From Candidatus Aminicenantota bacterium (GTDB taxonomy: Bacteria; Acidobacteriota; Aminicenantia; Aminicenantales; Saccharicenantaceae), in the NCBI GenBank assembly GCA_016867635.1, contig VGJC01000006.1, positions 1 through 41,164 of the forward strand: a stretch of DNA of 41,164 nucleotides, given 5' to 3'. The notes under the pieces are model-generated. The model was given only the letters and a program-made list of their open reading frames with translations. It made no database searches and had not been told where the DNA came from. The position numbers and the translations under genes are program-made. Shown in pieces: positions 30,733 to 38,051 of the stretch. Within the stretch, counting starts at the first letter, position 1; each line of letters begins with the position of its first letter.

Positions 30733-31520
30733 AGCTCCACCGGGTGGCGGCCGTTTTCCTGAGGCAGATTTACCTCTACAAGAGGAGCCTGCCGCGCATC
30801 ATGGAGATCCTTTACTGGCCCCTGCTCGACCTCATGCTGTGGGGCTTCATCAGCGTCTATCTCGCCCGCTACCAGGCCGGTCTGCCGAACTTCGTGGCCT
30901 TCTTCCTCGGGGCCCTCATCCTTTGGGACATCCTGTTCCGGTCCCAGCTCGGCATCTCGGTCTCGTTCCTCGAGGACGTCTGGGCCCGGAACTTCCTGAA
31001 CCTGTTCGTCAGCCCGCTCAAGCCCAGCGAGTACCTCCTGGCCCTGATGCTCGTCAGCTCCTTCAAGATCGTCCTGGCCGGGGCGGTCATGTCGCTGCTG
31101 GCCTGGGCCTTCTATTCCTTCAACATCTTCCTGATCGGCATCTCTCTCATCCCGTTCATCATCAACCTCGTCGCCCTGGGCTGGTCGATCGGCATCTTCA
31201 CGACCTCGCTGATCCTCAGATTCGGCCAGCAGGCCGAGATCCTGGCCTGGGGCATCGCCATCCTCTTCCAGCCGGTGTCGGCCGTTTTCTACCCGGTCTC
31301 CGTCCTGCCGCCCTTCCTCCGGGTCCTGGCCCGCGGCGTGCCGTCTTCCTACGTTTTTGAAGGCATGCGGGAGGTCATCACCAGCGGCGGCTTCCCGTTA
31401 CAAAAGCTCCTCTGGGCGACGGGGCTCAACATCCTCTATCTGGCCGCCGTCTTCGCCATCTTTTACCGCATTTTCAGGACGGTCAAGAAGAAAGGCCTGC
31501 TGGCCCGGATCGGCGAATAG
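30729..31520 (+). CDS. ABC-2 type permease
   Basis: The 263-residue membrane protein starts with GTG overlapping the ATPase stop (GTGA), so the two form a translationally coupled exporter. It has about six hydrophobic helices: ILYWPLLDLMLWGFISVYL, FVAFFLGALILWDILF, ILAWGIAILFQPVSAVFYPV (with the ABC-2 family Pro/Tyr motif) and a C-terminal LAAVFAIFYRIF. Substrate is unknown. The protein ends in a basic KKKGLLARIGE tail. Confidence 0.9.
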   Translation: MKLHRVAAVFLRQIYLYKRSLPRIMEILYWPLLDLMLWGFISVYLARYQAGLPNFVAFFLGALILWDILFRSQLGISVSFLEDVWARNFLNLFVSPLKPSEYLLALMLVSSFKIVLAGAVMSLLAWAFYSFNIFLIGISLIPFIINLVALGWSIGIFTTSLILRFGQQAEILAWGIAILFQPVSAVFYPVSVLPPFLRVLARGVPSSYVFEGMREVITSGGFPLQKLLWATGLNILYLAAVFAIFYRIFRTVKKKGLLARIGE

Positions 31521-31557
31521 GCGGCGCACCGGCCCCCTTTCGCGCGCCCGTCGTTCG

Positions 31558-31566
31558 TGCTATCAT
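31558..31566 (+). promoter_or_regulatory. Extended -10 promoter of the transketolase gene
   Basis: TGCTATCAT at 31558-31566 reads TGn plus TATCAT; TTTCGC at 31538-31543 is a weak -35 at a 17-base spacing. Leader of about 45 bases with AAGGAG before the ATG. Confidence 0.5.
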
Positions 31567-31617
31567 GCCCCCTCTTGGAACCTGATCCCACCCATCCCAA
31601 CGAAGGAGCGATAGCTG

Positions 31618-33447
31618 ATGGCCAAGACCGATGACCTTCGCAAGATCGCGAGCCGGCTTCGCGTCCATTCCCTGCGAATGACCACGACCGCCGGCTCCGG
31701 ACATCCCACCACCTGCCTTTCGGCGGCCGACCTGACCGCCTGCCTGTTCTTCGGCGAGATGCGCTGGAACACCCGGAACCCCGGCGACCCGGCCAACGAC
31801 GAGTTCGTCCTGTCCAAAGGGCACGCCGCCCCGCTCCTCTGGGCGGTCTACGCCGAGGCGGGCGTCATCCCGATGAAGGACCTGATGGACCTGAGGAAGA
31901 TCTCGAGCGACCTCGAAGGCCACCCGACACCCCGCATGAAATGGGTCAAGGCGGCCACCGGGTCGCTCGGCCAGGGGCTTTCGGTCGGGGTCGGCATGGC
32001 CCTGGCCCAGCGGCTCGACAAGTCCCCGGCCCGGACCTTCGTCCTGTTGGGCGACGGGGAGTGCGCGGAAGGCGCGGTCTGGGAAGCGGCCGCCTCCGCC
32101 GCGAATTGGCGCCTGCGGAACCTTTGCGCCGTCGTCGACGTCAACCGGCTCGGGCAGTCCGATCCCACCATGCACCAGCACGACCTCGGGGCCCTGGCCC
32201 GCAAGTTCAGGGCTTTCGGCTGGGAGGCGGCGGTCGTCGACGGACACAAGGTCGACAAGATCCTCGAAGCCCTGGGGAAAGCCGGGAAGAAGGGCAGGCC
32301 GACCGCGATCCTGGCCAAGACGTTCAAGGGCAAGGGCGTCTCCTTTATCGAGAACCGCGACGGCTGGCACGGCAAACCCCTCAAAGCCGACGAGCTGGCC
32401 AAGGCCATCGAGGAGATCGGCTGCCTTCCCGACGTCGACGCCCGCAAGCTCATCCGCAAGCCGAGGCCCTTCAAGGCCCGCCGCAGGCCCGCCGCTCTCG
32501 ACTTCCCGAGGACGGTCTACAAGGAGAAGACGGCCACCCGCCTGGCCTACGGCAACGCCCTGCTCAGCCTGGGCAAAGTTAATCCCTCGGTCGTCGTCCT
32601 CGACGGCGACGTCAAGAACTCGACCTACGCCGACAAGTTCTTCGAGGCCTTTCCCGAACGCTCCCTGCAGTCCTACATCGCCGAGCAGAACATGGTCGGC
32701 GTGGGCATGGGCCTGGCGGCCAAGGGCTACCTGCCGTTCATGGCCAGCTTCGCCGCCTTCCTGACCCGGGCTCACGACCAAATCCGGATGGCCGCCTACT
32801 CCTTCTCCAACATCAAGCTCTGCGGCTCCCACGTCGGGGTCAGCATCGGCGAGGACGGCCCGTCCCAGATGGGCCTGGAGGACCTGGCCATGTTCCGGCC
32901 CATCCCCGGGTGTCTCGTCCTCTACCCGAGCGACGCGGTCTCGGCCGAGGCCTGTGTGGCGACCATGGCCGCCCACGCGGGGATGGCCTACATCCGGACG
33001 ACGAGACCGGCGACGCCCATCCTCTACGGCCCGGGCGAGCCCTTCCCGGCCGGCGGGTCCAAGGTCCTCCGCAAAAACGAAAGCGACGCGGTCACCGTCA
33101 TCGCCGCGGGGATCACCGTCCACGAGGCCCTCAAAGCCTGGGACGCGCTGGCCAAAGAGGGCCTCGGCTTCCGGCTCATCGACGCCTACTCGGTCGAGCC
33201 GCTGGACGGGGAGGCCATCCGGCGCGAGGTCGCCGAAACCGGCGGCAAGGCGATCGTCGTCGAAGACCACTTCCCGGGCGGCGGCCTCGGCGATGCCGTG
33301 GCCCAGGCCCTGGCCGGGCGAGCCGTGTTGAGGCACCTCTGCGTCCGCGAGCTGCCGCGCTCGGGGAAACCCGACGAGCTGCTGGAGAGGTACGGGATAA
33401 GCGCCGGGCACATCGCCCGGGCCGTCAAGGAGCTGCTCGCGAGGTGA
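31618..33447 (+). CDS. tkt: Transketolase, animal-type single chain
   Basis: Transketolase moves two-carbon ketol units between sugar phosphates in the pentose phosphate pathway. The 609-residue chain has ATTAGSGHPT-like motif TTTAGSGHPTTCLSAADL at the start, GDGECAEGAVWEAA...NRLGQSD (thiamine diphosphate segment), KGKGVSFIENRDGWHGKP, and the pyrimidine half with AEQNMVGVGMGLAAKGYLPFMASFAAFL. The GSGHPT-x-C-x-S-A-A pattern and overall length resemble the mammalian-type family rather than the longer E. coli TktA. The C-terminal domain has VEPLDGEAIRREVAETGGKAI. Start supported by GAAGGAG. It is preceded by its own promoter. Confidence 0.93.
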   Translation: MAKTDDLRKIASRLRVHSLRMTTTAGSGHPTTCLSAADLTACLFFGEMRWNTRNPGDPANDEFVLSKGHAAPLLWAVYAEAGVIPMKDLMDLRKISSDLEGHPTPRMKWVKAATGSLGQGLSVGVGMALAQRLDKSPARTFVLLGDGECAEGAVWEAAASAANWRLRNLCAVVDVNRLGQSDPTMHQHDLGALARKFRAFGWEAAVVDGHKVDKILEALGKAGKKGRPTAILAKTFKGKGVSFIENRDGWHGKPLKADELAKAIEEIGCLPDVDARKLIRKPRPFKARRRPAALDFPRTVYKEKTATRLAYGNALLSLGKVNPSVVVLDGDVKNSTYADKFFEAFPERSLQSYIAEQNMVGVGMGLAAKGYLPFMASFAAFLTRAHDQIRMAAYSFSNIKLCGSHVGVSIGEDGPSQMGLEDLAMFRPIPGCLVLYPSDAVSAEACVATMAAHAGMAYIRTTRPATPILYGPGEPFPAGGSKVLRKNESDAVTVIAAGITVHEALKAWDALAKEGLGFRLIDAYSVEPLDGEAIRREVAETGGKAIVVEDHFPGGGLGDAVAQALAGRAVLRHLCVRELPRSGKPDELLERYGISAGHIARAVKELLAR

Positions 33448-33499
33448 GCGAGGACGGGCGAAGCCCTCTCCAGGCCAGGCCGGGACGCGGCGGTCTGTC

Positions 33500-34351
33500 A
33501 TGGTGAAAAAGCCAAAGCTCGTTCCGATCGTCCTGGCGGCTCTTCTGATCCCGGCCGCCGTCCGGACCCTTGCTTTCCAGTCCGGGCCGGGACCGGCCGC
33601 GGAGACGCTCAGGGGCACCGTCGTTTACGTCTACGACGGGGATACGATCAGGGTCCGGCTAAACGACGGGGGAGGGGACAGAAAGGTCCGGCTCATCGGC
33701 GTGGATTGCCCGGAGCTCGACGACGACCGCGAGGCGGTCCGCTTCCTGGCCTTCGCCGCCAGAAGGTTCACCCATACCCGGCTGATCCAGCAACGGGTCG
33801 GCCTGATCCCCGGTCCGGAAAACGAGGACGCCTACGGCCGCCTGCTGGCGTTCGTCGAGATGGAGGACGGGACGATCTTCAACGAGACCCTCGTCCGGGA
33901 GGGCTTCGCTTGGGCGTACCTCAAATTCCCATTCGACGAGAGCCTGAGGAAGAGACTCAAGGCCGCGGAGTCCGAAGCCCGGCGGGCCGGCCGCGGATTG
34001 TGGCGAAAAGAGCCCTACCCTGTCATCGAACCCGGCGAAGCCGGTTCCCGGATGGGCGAGATCGTCACCGTGCGCTTCCGGTGCGCCCGCTCTTCCGACC
34101 GCAGCCGCCTGCGCATCCTGGCGGCCGAAGGGGGCGGGTTCGAGGCGGTCATCCCGGCCGCGGTCCTCAAGGGCCTGCCGGGCTCCCTCGAGTTCAAGGG
34201 CCGGACCCTCGAGGCGACCGGCTTGGTCGAGGAGTTCCGGGGCCGCCCCCAGATCATGATCGGCGTCCCGAGCCAGCTCCGTGACGCCTCGATCGAAAAT
34301 CGCGGGCTTGACAGCGCCCCCGCTATTGTTTACAATGTAATACATAAATAG
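33500..34351 (+). CDS. Secreted thermonuclease (SNase-like) family protein
   Basis: The 283-residue protein has a signal peptide (KLVPIVLAALLIPAAVRTLA) and a staphylococcal-nuclease OB-fold domain: GTVVYVYDGDTIRVRL, VRLIGVDCPELDDDREA (catalytic Arg and Glu region), EDAYGRLLAFVEMEDG (second Arg), FNETLVREGFAWAYLKF. It likely digests DNA or RNA outside the cell using Ca2+. After about 175 a second beta-rich region of unknown role follows. The last 15 codons (NRGLDSAPAIVYNVIHK) are also the promoter/operator of the following antitoxin gene. No clear Shine-Dalgarno precedes the ATG. Confidence 0.88.
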   Translation: MVKKPKLVPIVLAALLIPAAVRTLAFQSGPGPAAETLRGTVVYVYDGDTIRVRLNDGGGDRKVRLIGVDCPELDDDREAVRFLAFAARRFTHTRLIQQRVGLIPGPENEDAYGRLLAFVEMEDGTIFNETLVREGFAWAYLKFPFDESLRKRLKAAESEARRAGRGLWRKEPYPVIEPGEAGSRMGEIVTVRFRCARSSDRSRLRILAAEGGGFEAVIPAAVLKGLPGSLEFKGRTLEATGLVEEFRGRPQIMIGVPSQLRDASIENRGLDSAPAIVYNVIHK

Positions 34352-34355
34352 CGGG
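34308..34355 (+). promoter_or_regulatory. Promoter and nested operator of the toxin-antitoxin operon
   Basis: TTGACA (34308-34313) and TACAAT (34331-34336) are 17 bases apart, a near-consensus promoter. Overlapping dyads cover the -10: TTACA-A-TGTAA (34330-34340) and ATGTA-A-TACAT (34335-34345). Outer arms CCCGCTATT (34319-34327) and AATAGCGGG (34347-34355) bracket them. A ribbon-helix-helix antitoxin binding these repeats would block its own promoter. The right outer arm merges into GGGAGG, the antitoxin ribosome binding site. Confidence 0.7.
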
Positions 34356-34364
34356 AGGTGTCAA

Positions 34365-34583
34365 ATGAGCACAGCGATGTCCGTGAGGCTGCCCAAGGAC
34401 CTTGCCGAAAAGCTCGACAGCATCGCCAGGGAGACGGAGAGGCCGCGTTCGTTCATCATCCAAAAGGCCCTGGAGTCCTACATCGAAGATTATGCGGACC
34501 TGCAGGTGGCTCTCGATCGTCTCCATGACAAGACCGATCCTGTCGTTTCCGGCAAGGAATTGAGGAAGTCTCTTGGACTATAG
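34365..34583 (+). CDS. Ribbon-helix-helix antitoxin (CopG/RelB-like)
   Basis: The 72-residue protein begins MSTAMSVRLPKDLAEKLDSI, a ribbon strand followed by two helices (RETERPRSFIIQKALESYIE), the typical RHH DNA-binding fold that represses its own operon. The C-terminal half (ADLQVALDRLHDKTDPVVSG) would wrap and neutralise the toxin. Its stop overlaps the toxin start by 11 bases, so translation is coupled and the antitoxin is made first. Base composition is visibly lower in GC than neighbouring genes, consistent with horizontal gain. Confidence 0.9.
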   Translation: MSTAMSVRLPKDLAEKLDSIARETERPRSFIIQKALESYIEDYADLQVALDRLHDKTDPVVSGKELRKSLGL

Positions 34584-34833
34584 TGTCGTCTATAAAAAAT
34601 CGGTCCATCGGGATCTCCGCAAGCTGTCAAAGCCGGAAGCCCGGCGCGTTCTCGACCGGATCGAAAATAAGCTGTCGAGTAACCCCGAATCCAACCCGGT
34701 CCTCAAAGGGCCATTCGCCGGGCTTCGCAAGTTCCGGGTCGGGGAATACCGGGTCATCTACGCGATATTGGGCGCGGATGTTCTCATCTTGAGGATCGGA
34801 CACAGGAAGGACGTCTATGAAAGCGAGATCTGA
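34573..34833 (+). CDS. RelE/ParE-family toxin
   Basis: The 86-residue protein starts with TTG at 34573 after GAGGAAG and has the RelE/ParE pattern: DYSVVYKKSVHRDLRKLSKP, DRIENKLSSNPES, PVLKGPFAGLRKFRVGEYRVIYAI and a final RIGHRKDVYE. The GLRKFRVGEYRVIY core with basic residues and the terminal HRKDVYE are RelE/YoeB-like, so ribosome-dependent mRNA cleavage is the likely activity; a ParE-type gyrase action is possible. AT-rich codon choice (TATAAAAAA) differs from neighbours. Its last 17 bases overlap the start of the FAD oxidase gene. Confidence 0.9.
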   Translation: MDYSVVYKKSVHRDLRKLSKPEARRVLDRIENKLSSNPESNPVLKGPFAGLRKFRVGEYRVIYAILGADVLILRIGHRKDVYESEI

Positions 34834-36250
34834 CAAGGGCTCCGGCGTCAACGCGATACGCGGCGCGATCGAGGCCGTCGTCGGGCGGGAGAACGCCTTC
34901 TCCGACCCGGAAAAGTCCTGCGATTACGGCCACGACGAATTCTCCCTGCGCGAGATCGCCTGCGAGCCCGAGCTCGTCGTCAAGCCGGGGAGCGCCGCGG
35001 AGGTCGCCGAGGTCATCAAGATCGCCGGCGCTCATGGCGTGCCCGTAACCCCCCGAGGAGGCGCGACCGGCCTCTGCGGCGGCTGCGTGCCCGTCTGCGG
35101 GGGGCTCGTGCTGTCCCTCGAGCGCCTGGACCGGGTCCTGGAGATCGACGCCGACAACCAGATGGCGGTCACGGAAGCGGGCGTTCGTCTGTCAGCGTTT
35201 TCCAAAGCGGTCGAGGAGGGGGGCCTCTACTTCCCGCCCCACCCCGGCGACGAGAGCGCCATGATGGGCGGCCTGGTGGCCACCAACGCCGGCGGCAGCC
35301 GGGCCGTCAAGTACGGCACGATCCGCAACTATGTCCGGGGCCTCGAGGTCGTCACCCCGACGGGCGACATCCTCCGGCTCGGCGGCAAGCTCGAGAAGAG
35401 CAGCACGGGCTATAACCTCATGCATCTGTTCATCGGCTCCGAGGGCACGCTCGGCGTCGTCACCAAGGCCACGATCCACCTCATCACCCGGCCCTCGGCC
35501 ATGCGCTCGATCGTCGTCCCCTTCGAAACCCTCGAGCCGGCCCTCGAGACCGTTCCCCTGATCATGAAGAGGGGCGTCGTCCCGCTGGCCGTCGAGTTCC
35601 TCGAGATCGAGCCCATCACCCTGACCGAGGCCCATATCCGGAAGAAATGGCCGACCAAGCTGGGCACGACCCATCTCCTGGTCATCCTCGACGCCGCGAC
35701 CGAGGAGGAAATGGACCGTCTGTCGGAGGCCGTGGCCGAGGTCTGCGTCGGGAAAGGGGCCCTCGACATCTTCATCGCCGACACGCCGAGCAAGCAGGAG
35801 GAGGTCCTGGCCATCCGCTCCAAGATCTACGACGCCATCAAGGCCGGGACGGTCGAGATCCTGGATATCGCCGTGCCCCGGGCCGAGGTCGCCGGACATG
35901 TCCGCAAGGTCCGGGAAGTTGCCGCCCGGTACGGGATGTGGCTGCCGACCTTCGGCCACGCCGCCGACGGCAATGTCCACACGCACATCATGAAGGCCCG
36001 CTACGAGGGCGGACAAATGGTGCCCGTCCCCGAGAGCGAATGGCGGGACAAGGCCGACCAGGTCCGCGAGGAGCTCTTTCGCGATTGCCGGGAGCGCGGC
36101 GGGGTCATCTCGGGCGAGCACGGCATCGGCCTGGTCAAGAAGCCGTATCTGTCGCTGGTCCTCGACGAGCGGCAGATCGAGCTCATGCGGGGGATCAAGA
36201 AGGTCTTCGATCCCCGCGGCATCATGAACCCCGGAAAGATCTTCGACTGA
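34817..36250 (+). CDS. FAD-linked oxidase, glycolate oxidase GlcD-like
   Basis: The 477-residue flavoprotein would oxidise a 2-hydroxy acid (glycolate or D-lactate). It has the PCMH FAD-binding domain (VTPRGGATGLCGGCVPVCGG, PPHPGDESAMMGGLVATNAGGSRAVKYG, STGYNLMHLFIGSEGTLGVV) and the FAD-oxidase C-terminal domain with FGHAADGNVHTHIM and GVISGEHGIGLVKKPYL. No GlcE, GlcF or iron-sulfur partner lies beside it. The only plausible start, 34817, lies inside the toxin gene after AGGAAGG, so expression may be tied to the toxin-antitoxin operon. Confidence 0.92.
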   Translation: MKARSDKGSGVNAIRGAIEAVVGRENAFSDPEKSCDYGHDEFSLREIACEPELVVKPGSAAEVAEVIKIAGAHGVPVTPRGGATGLCGGCVPVCGGLVLSLERLDRVLEIDADNQMAVTEAGVRLSAFSKAVEEGGLYFPPHPGDESAMMGGLVATNAGGSRAVKYGTIRNYVRGLEVVTPTGDILRLGGKLEKSSTGYNLMHLFIGSEGTLGVVTKATIHLITRPSAMRSIVVPFETLEPALETVPLIMKRGVVPLAVEFLEIEPITLTEAHIRKKWPTKLGTTHLLVILDAATEEEMDRLSEAVAEVCVGKGALDIFIADTPSKQEEVLAIRSKIYDAIKAGTVEILDIAVPRAEVAGHVRKVREVAARYGMWLPTFGHAADGNVHTHIMKARYEGGQMVPVPESEWRDKADQVREELFRDCRERGGVISGEHGIGLVKKPYLSLVLDERQIELMRGIKKVFDPRGIMNPGKIFD

Positions 36251-36289
36251 CGCCGCTGCGTCATCTCCTCGCGGCCTCCCAACGGGGCC

Positions 36290-36318
36290 TTGCAACGGCG
36301 GGGCGTTAGTGCTATAGA
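36290..36318 (+). promoter_or_regulatory. Promoter of the tandem-ACT gene
   Basis: TTGCAA (36290-36295) and TATAGA (36313-36318) are 17 bases apart and TGC precedes the -10. The start near 36325 gives a 39-base leader with AGGGGG before the ATG. Confidence 0.6.
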
Positions 36319-36363
36319 TAAGGCGTCGGGGCATGAAAAATCCAATCGTCTAGGGGGTCAAGC

Positions 36364-36747
36364 ATGGCTGAGCGCGTCACGGAGATCTACGTCATCCTGG
36401 AGAACAAACCGTCCCAGCTGGGGGACCTTTGCAGCTTCCTGGCCGAGAACGACATCAACATCGAGGCCATCGGCGTCTTCCACGACACCGCCAAGTTCTG
36501 CGTCCAGAACCTCAACAAGGCCGTCAAGCTCCTGGGCAAGCTCAACTACACGACGGAGCTTCGCGACGTCCTCAAGGTCGACATCGAGAACCGGCCCGGC
36601 GCCCTGGCCGAGCTGACGACCAAGCTCGGCGACGAGGGCATCAACATCGAGTACTGCTACGGGACGCTGGCCCGCAAGGGGAGCGCCGTTTCGGTCATCA
36701 TGGACGTTTCGAACATCGAACGGGCCCTCCAGGTCCTCGGGGAATGA
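36364..36747 (+). CDS. Tandem ACT-domain protein
   Basis: The 127-residue protein consists of two ACT-like repeats: YVILENKPSQLGDLCSFLAENDINIEAIGVF (about 8-38) and VDIENRPGALAELTTKLGDEGINIEYCYGT (about 70-99). ACT modules bind amino acids and act as sensors or allosteric domains, here without an attached enzyme. Related standalone proteins occur next to acetolactate or phenylacetate-CoA ligase genes; none is next door. A regulatory role in amino-acid metabolism is inferred from the fold. Confidence 0.88.
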   Translation: MAERVTEIYVILENKPSQLGDLCSFLAENDINIEAIGVFHDTAKFCVQNLNKAVKLLGKLNYTTELRDVLKVDIENRPGALAELTTKLGDEGINIEYCYGTLARKGSAVSVIMDVSNIERALQVLGE

Positions 36748-36774
36748 CGCCCGGCGAGCGTCGGCGAGCGGCCC

Positions 36775-38001
36775 ATGCTTGACCGCTATGACCTCGCCGT
36801 CGTCGGCGGCGGGGCCGCGGGCCTCGTGGCTGCCGTGAGCGCCGCCCGGCGCGGGGCTTCGGTCGCCGTCCTCGAGAGGATGCCGCGCCCCGGGAAAAAG
36901 ATCCTGGCGACCGGGGGCGGCCGCTGTAACCTTCTCAACGAGCGGCTGTCGCCCGAGGATTTCACCTCGACCATGCCGGCCCTCGTGGCTTCCGTGCTGG
37001 AGCGGTTCGGCCTCGAGGACATCCGGGCCTTCTTCCAGGGCCTCGGTCTGGAGATGACCAGCGACGAGTCCGGGCGCGTCTTTCCGGCCACCAATCAGGC
37101 CTCATCGGTCCTCAGGGTCCTGGAGATCGAGATCGGCCGGCTTGGCGTGGCCGTCCTGACGGGTTTCGACGCCGACGCACTGGCGTCGGGCGCCAAGGGT
37201 TTCTCCGTCGTTTCCGAGAGCGGGCGCAAGATCGAGGCTCGGGCCGTCATCCTGGCCGGCGGAGGAAGGGCCTACCCCGCCCTGGGCTCGAACGGCGGTT
37301 GCTACGGTCTCGCCGAGCGAATGGGGCACAAGATCGTCCTCCCCGTCCCGAGCGCGGTGCCTCTTGTCGTCAGGGACCCCATGTGCCATCTCCTCCAGGG
37401 ACAGAAGGTCCGGGTCCTGGCGACCGGGCTGGTCGGCGGCCGGGTCACCCGGTCGGCCGAGGGAGAACTCCTGTTCACGCAGTACGGGTTGTCGGGAACG
37501 GCCGTGATCGACATCAGCGAGGGCCTGTCGGTGGCCGTCAACCGGGAGGGAAGGAGGGACGCGGCCGTCCTGGTCGACCTCGTTCCCTTCATGCCGGAAG
37601 AACGGTTGTCCGCGGAGTGCCTCAGAAGATTGAACGCGGGATGGGCGGCCAAGGACCTCACGGCCGGGCTCCTGCCCGATAAATTCTCGCTGGTCGCCCC
37701 GCAGGTCCTCAAGGAAGCCGGCCTTCGCGGCGAAACAGCGGACCCGGCGAAAGCGTGCCGGGCCCTGGCTTCGGCGCTCAAAGCGAAAAGGTTCGCCGTC
37801 TCCGGGACGCGAGGATGGAACGAGGCCGAGTTCACTTCGGGCGGCGTGGACGCCCGGGAAGTCAAGCCGCGGACTCTCGGCTCGCAGCTCCGCAAGGGGC
37901 TATATTTCGCGGGGGAGATCCTGGACGTTCAGGGCGGCCGCGGCGGGTACAACCTCGCTTGGGCCTGGGCCTCGGGCTTCGTGGCCGGCTTAGGCGAGTG
38001 A
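36775..38001 (+). CDS. BaiN/HI0933-family flavoprotein
   Basis: The 408-residue protein is an FAD/NAD(P)-type oxidoreductase: DLAVVGGGAAGLVAAVSAARRGASVAVLER at the start, the MPRPGKKILATGGGRCNLLN motif distinctive of the HI0933/BaiN family, ILAGGGRAYPALGSNGGCYG, and WNEAEFTSGGVDAREV followed by LYFAGEILDVQGGRGGYNLAWAWASG at the C-terminus. Some relatives reduce flavin-dependent steroids; for most members the substrate is unknown. It lies 27 bases after the ACT gene. The ribosome binding site is weak. Confidence 0.92.
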   Translation: MLDRYDLAVVGGGAAGLVAAVSAARRGASVAVLERMPRPGKKILATGGGRCNLLNERLSPEDFTSTMPALVASVLERFGLEDIRAFFQGLGLEMTSDESGRVFPATNQASSVLRVLEIEIGRLGVAVLTGFDADALASGAKGFSVVSESGRKIEARAVILAGGGRAYPALGSNGGCYGLAERMGHKIVLPVPSAVPLVVRDPMCHLLQGQKVRVLATGLVGGRVTRSAEGELLFTQYGLSGTAVIDISEGLSVAVNREGRRDAAVLVDLVPFMPEERLSAECLRRLNAGWAAKDLTAGLLPDKFSLVAPQVLKEAGLRGETADPAKACRALASALKAKRFAVSGTRGWNEAEFTSGGVDAREVKPRTLGSQLRKGLYFAGEILDVQGGRGGYNLAWAWASGFVAGLGE

Positions 38002-38051
38002 GCCCGGGCCGGGGCCGGTCCGCGGACAGGACATCGATCAAGGCGTTGTGC

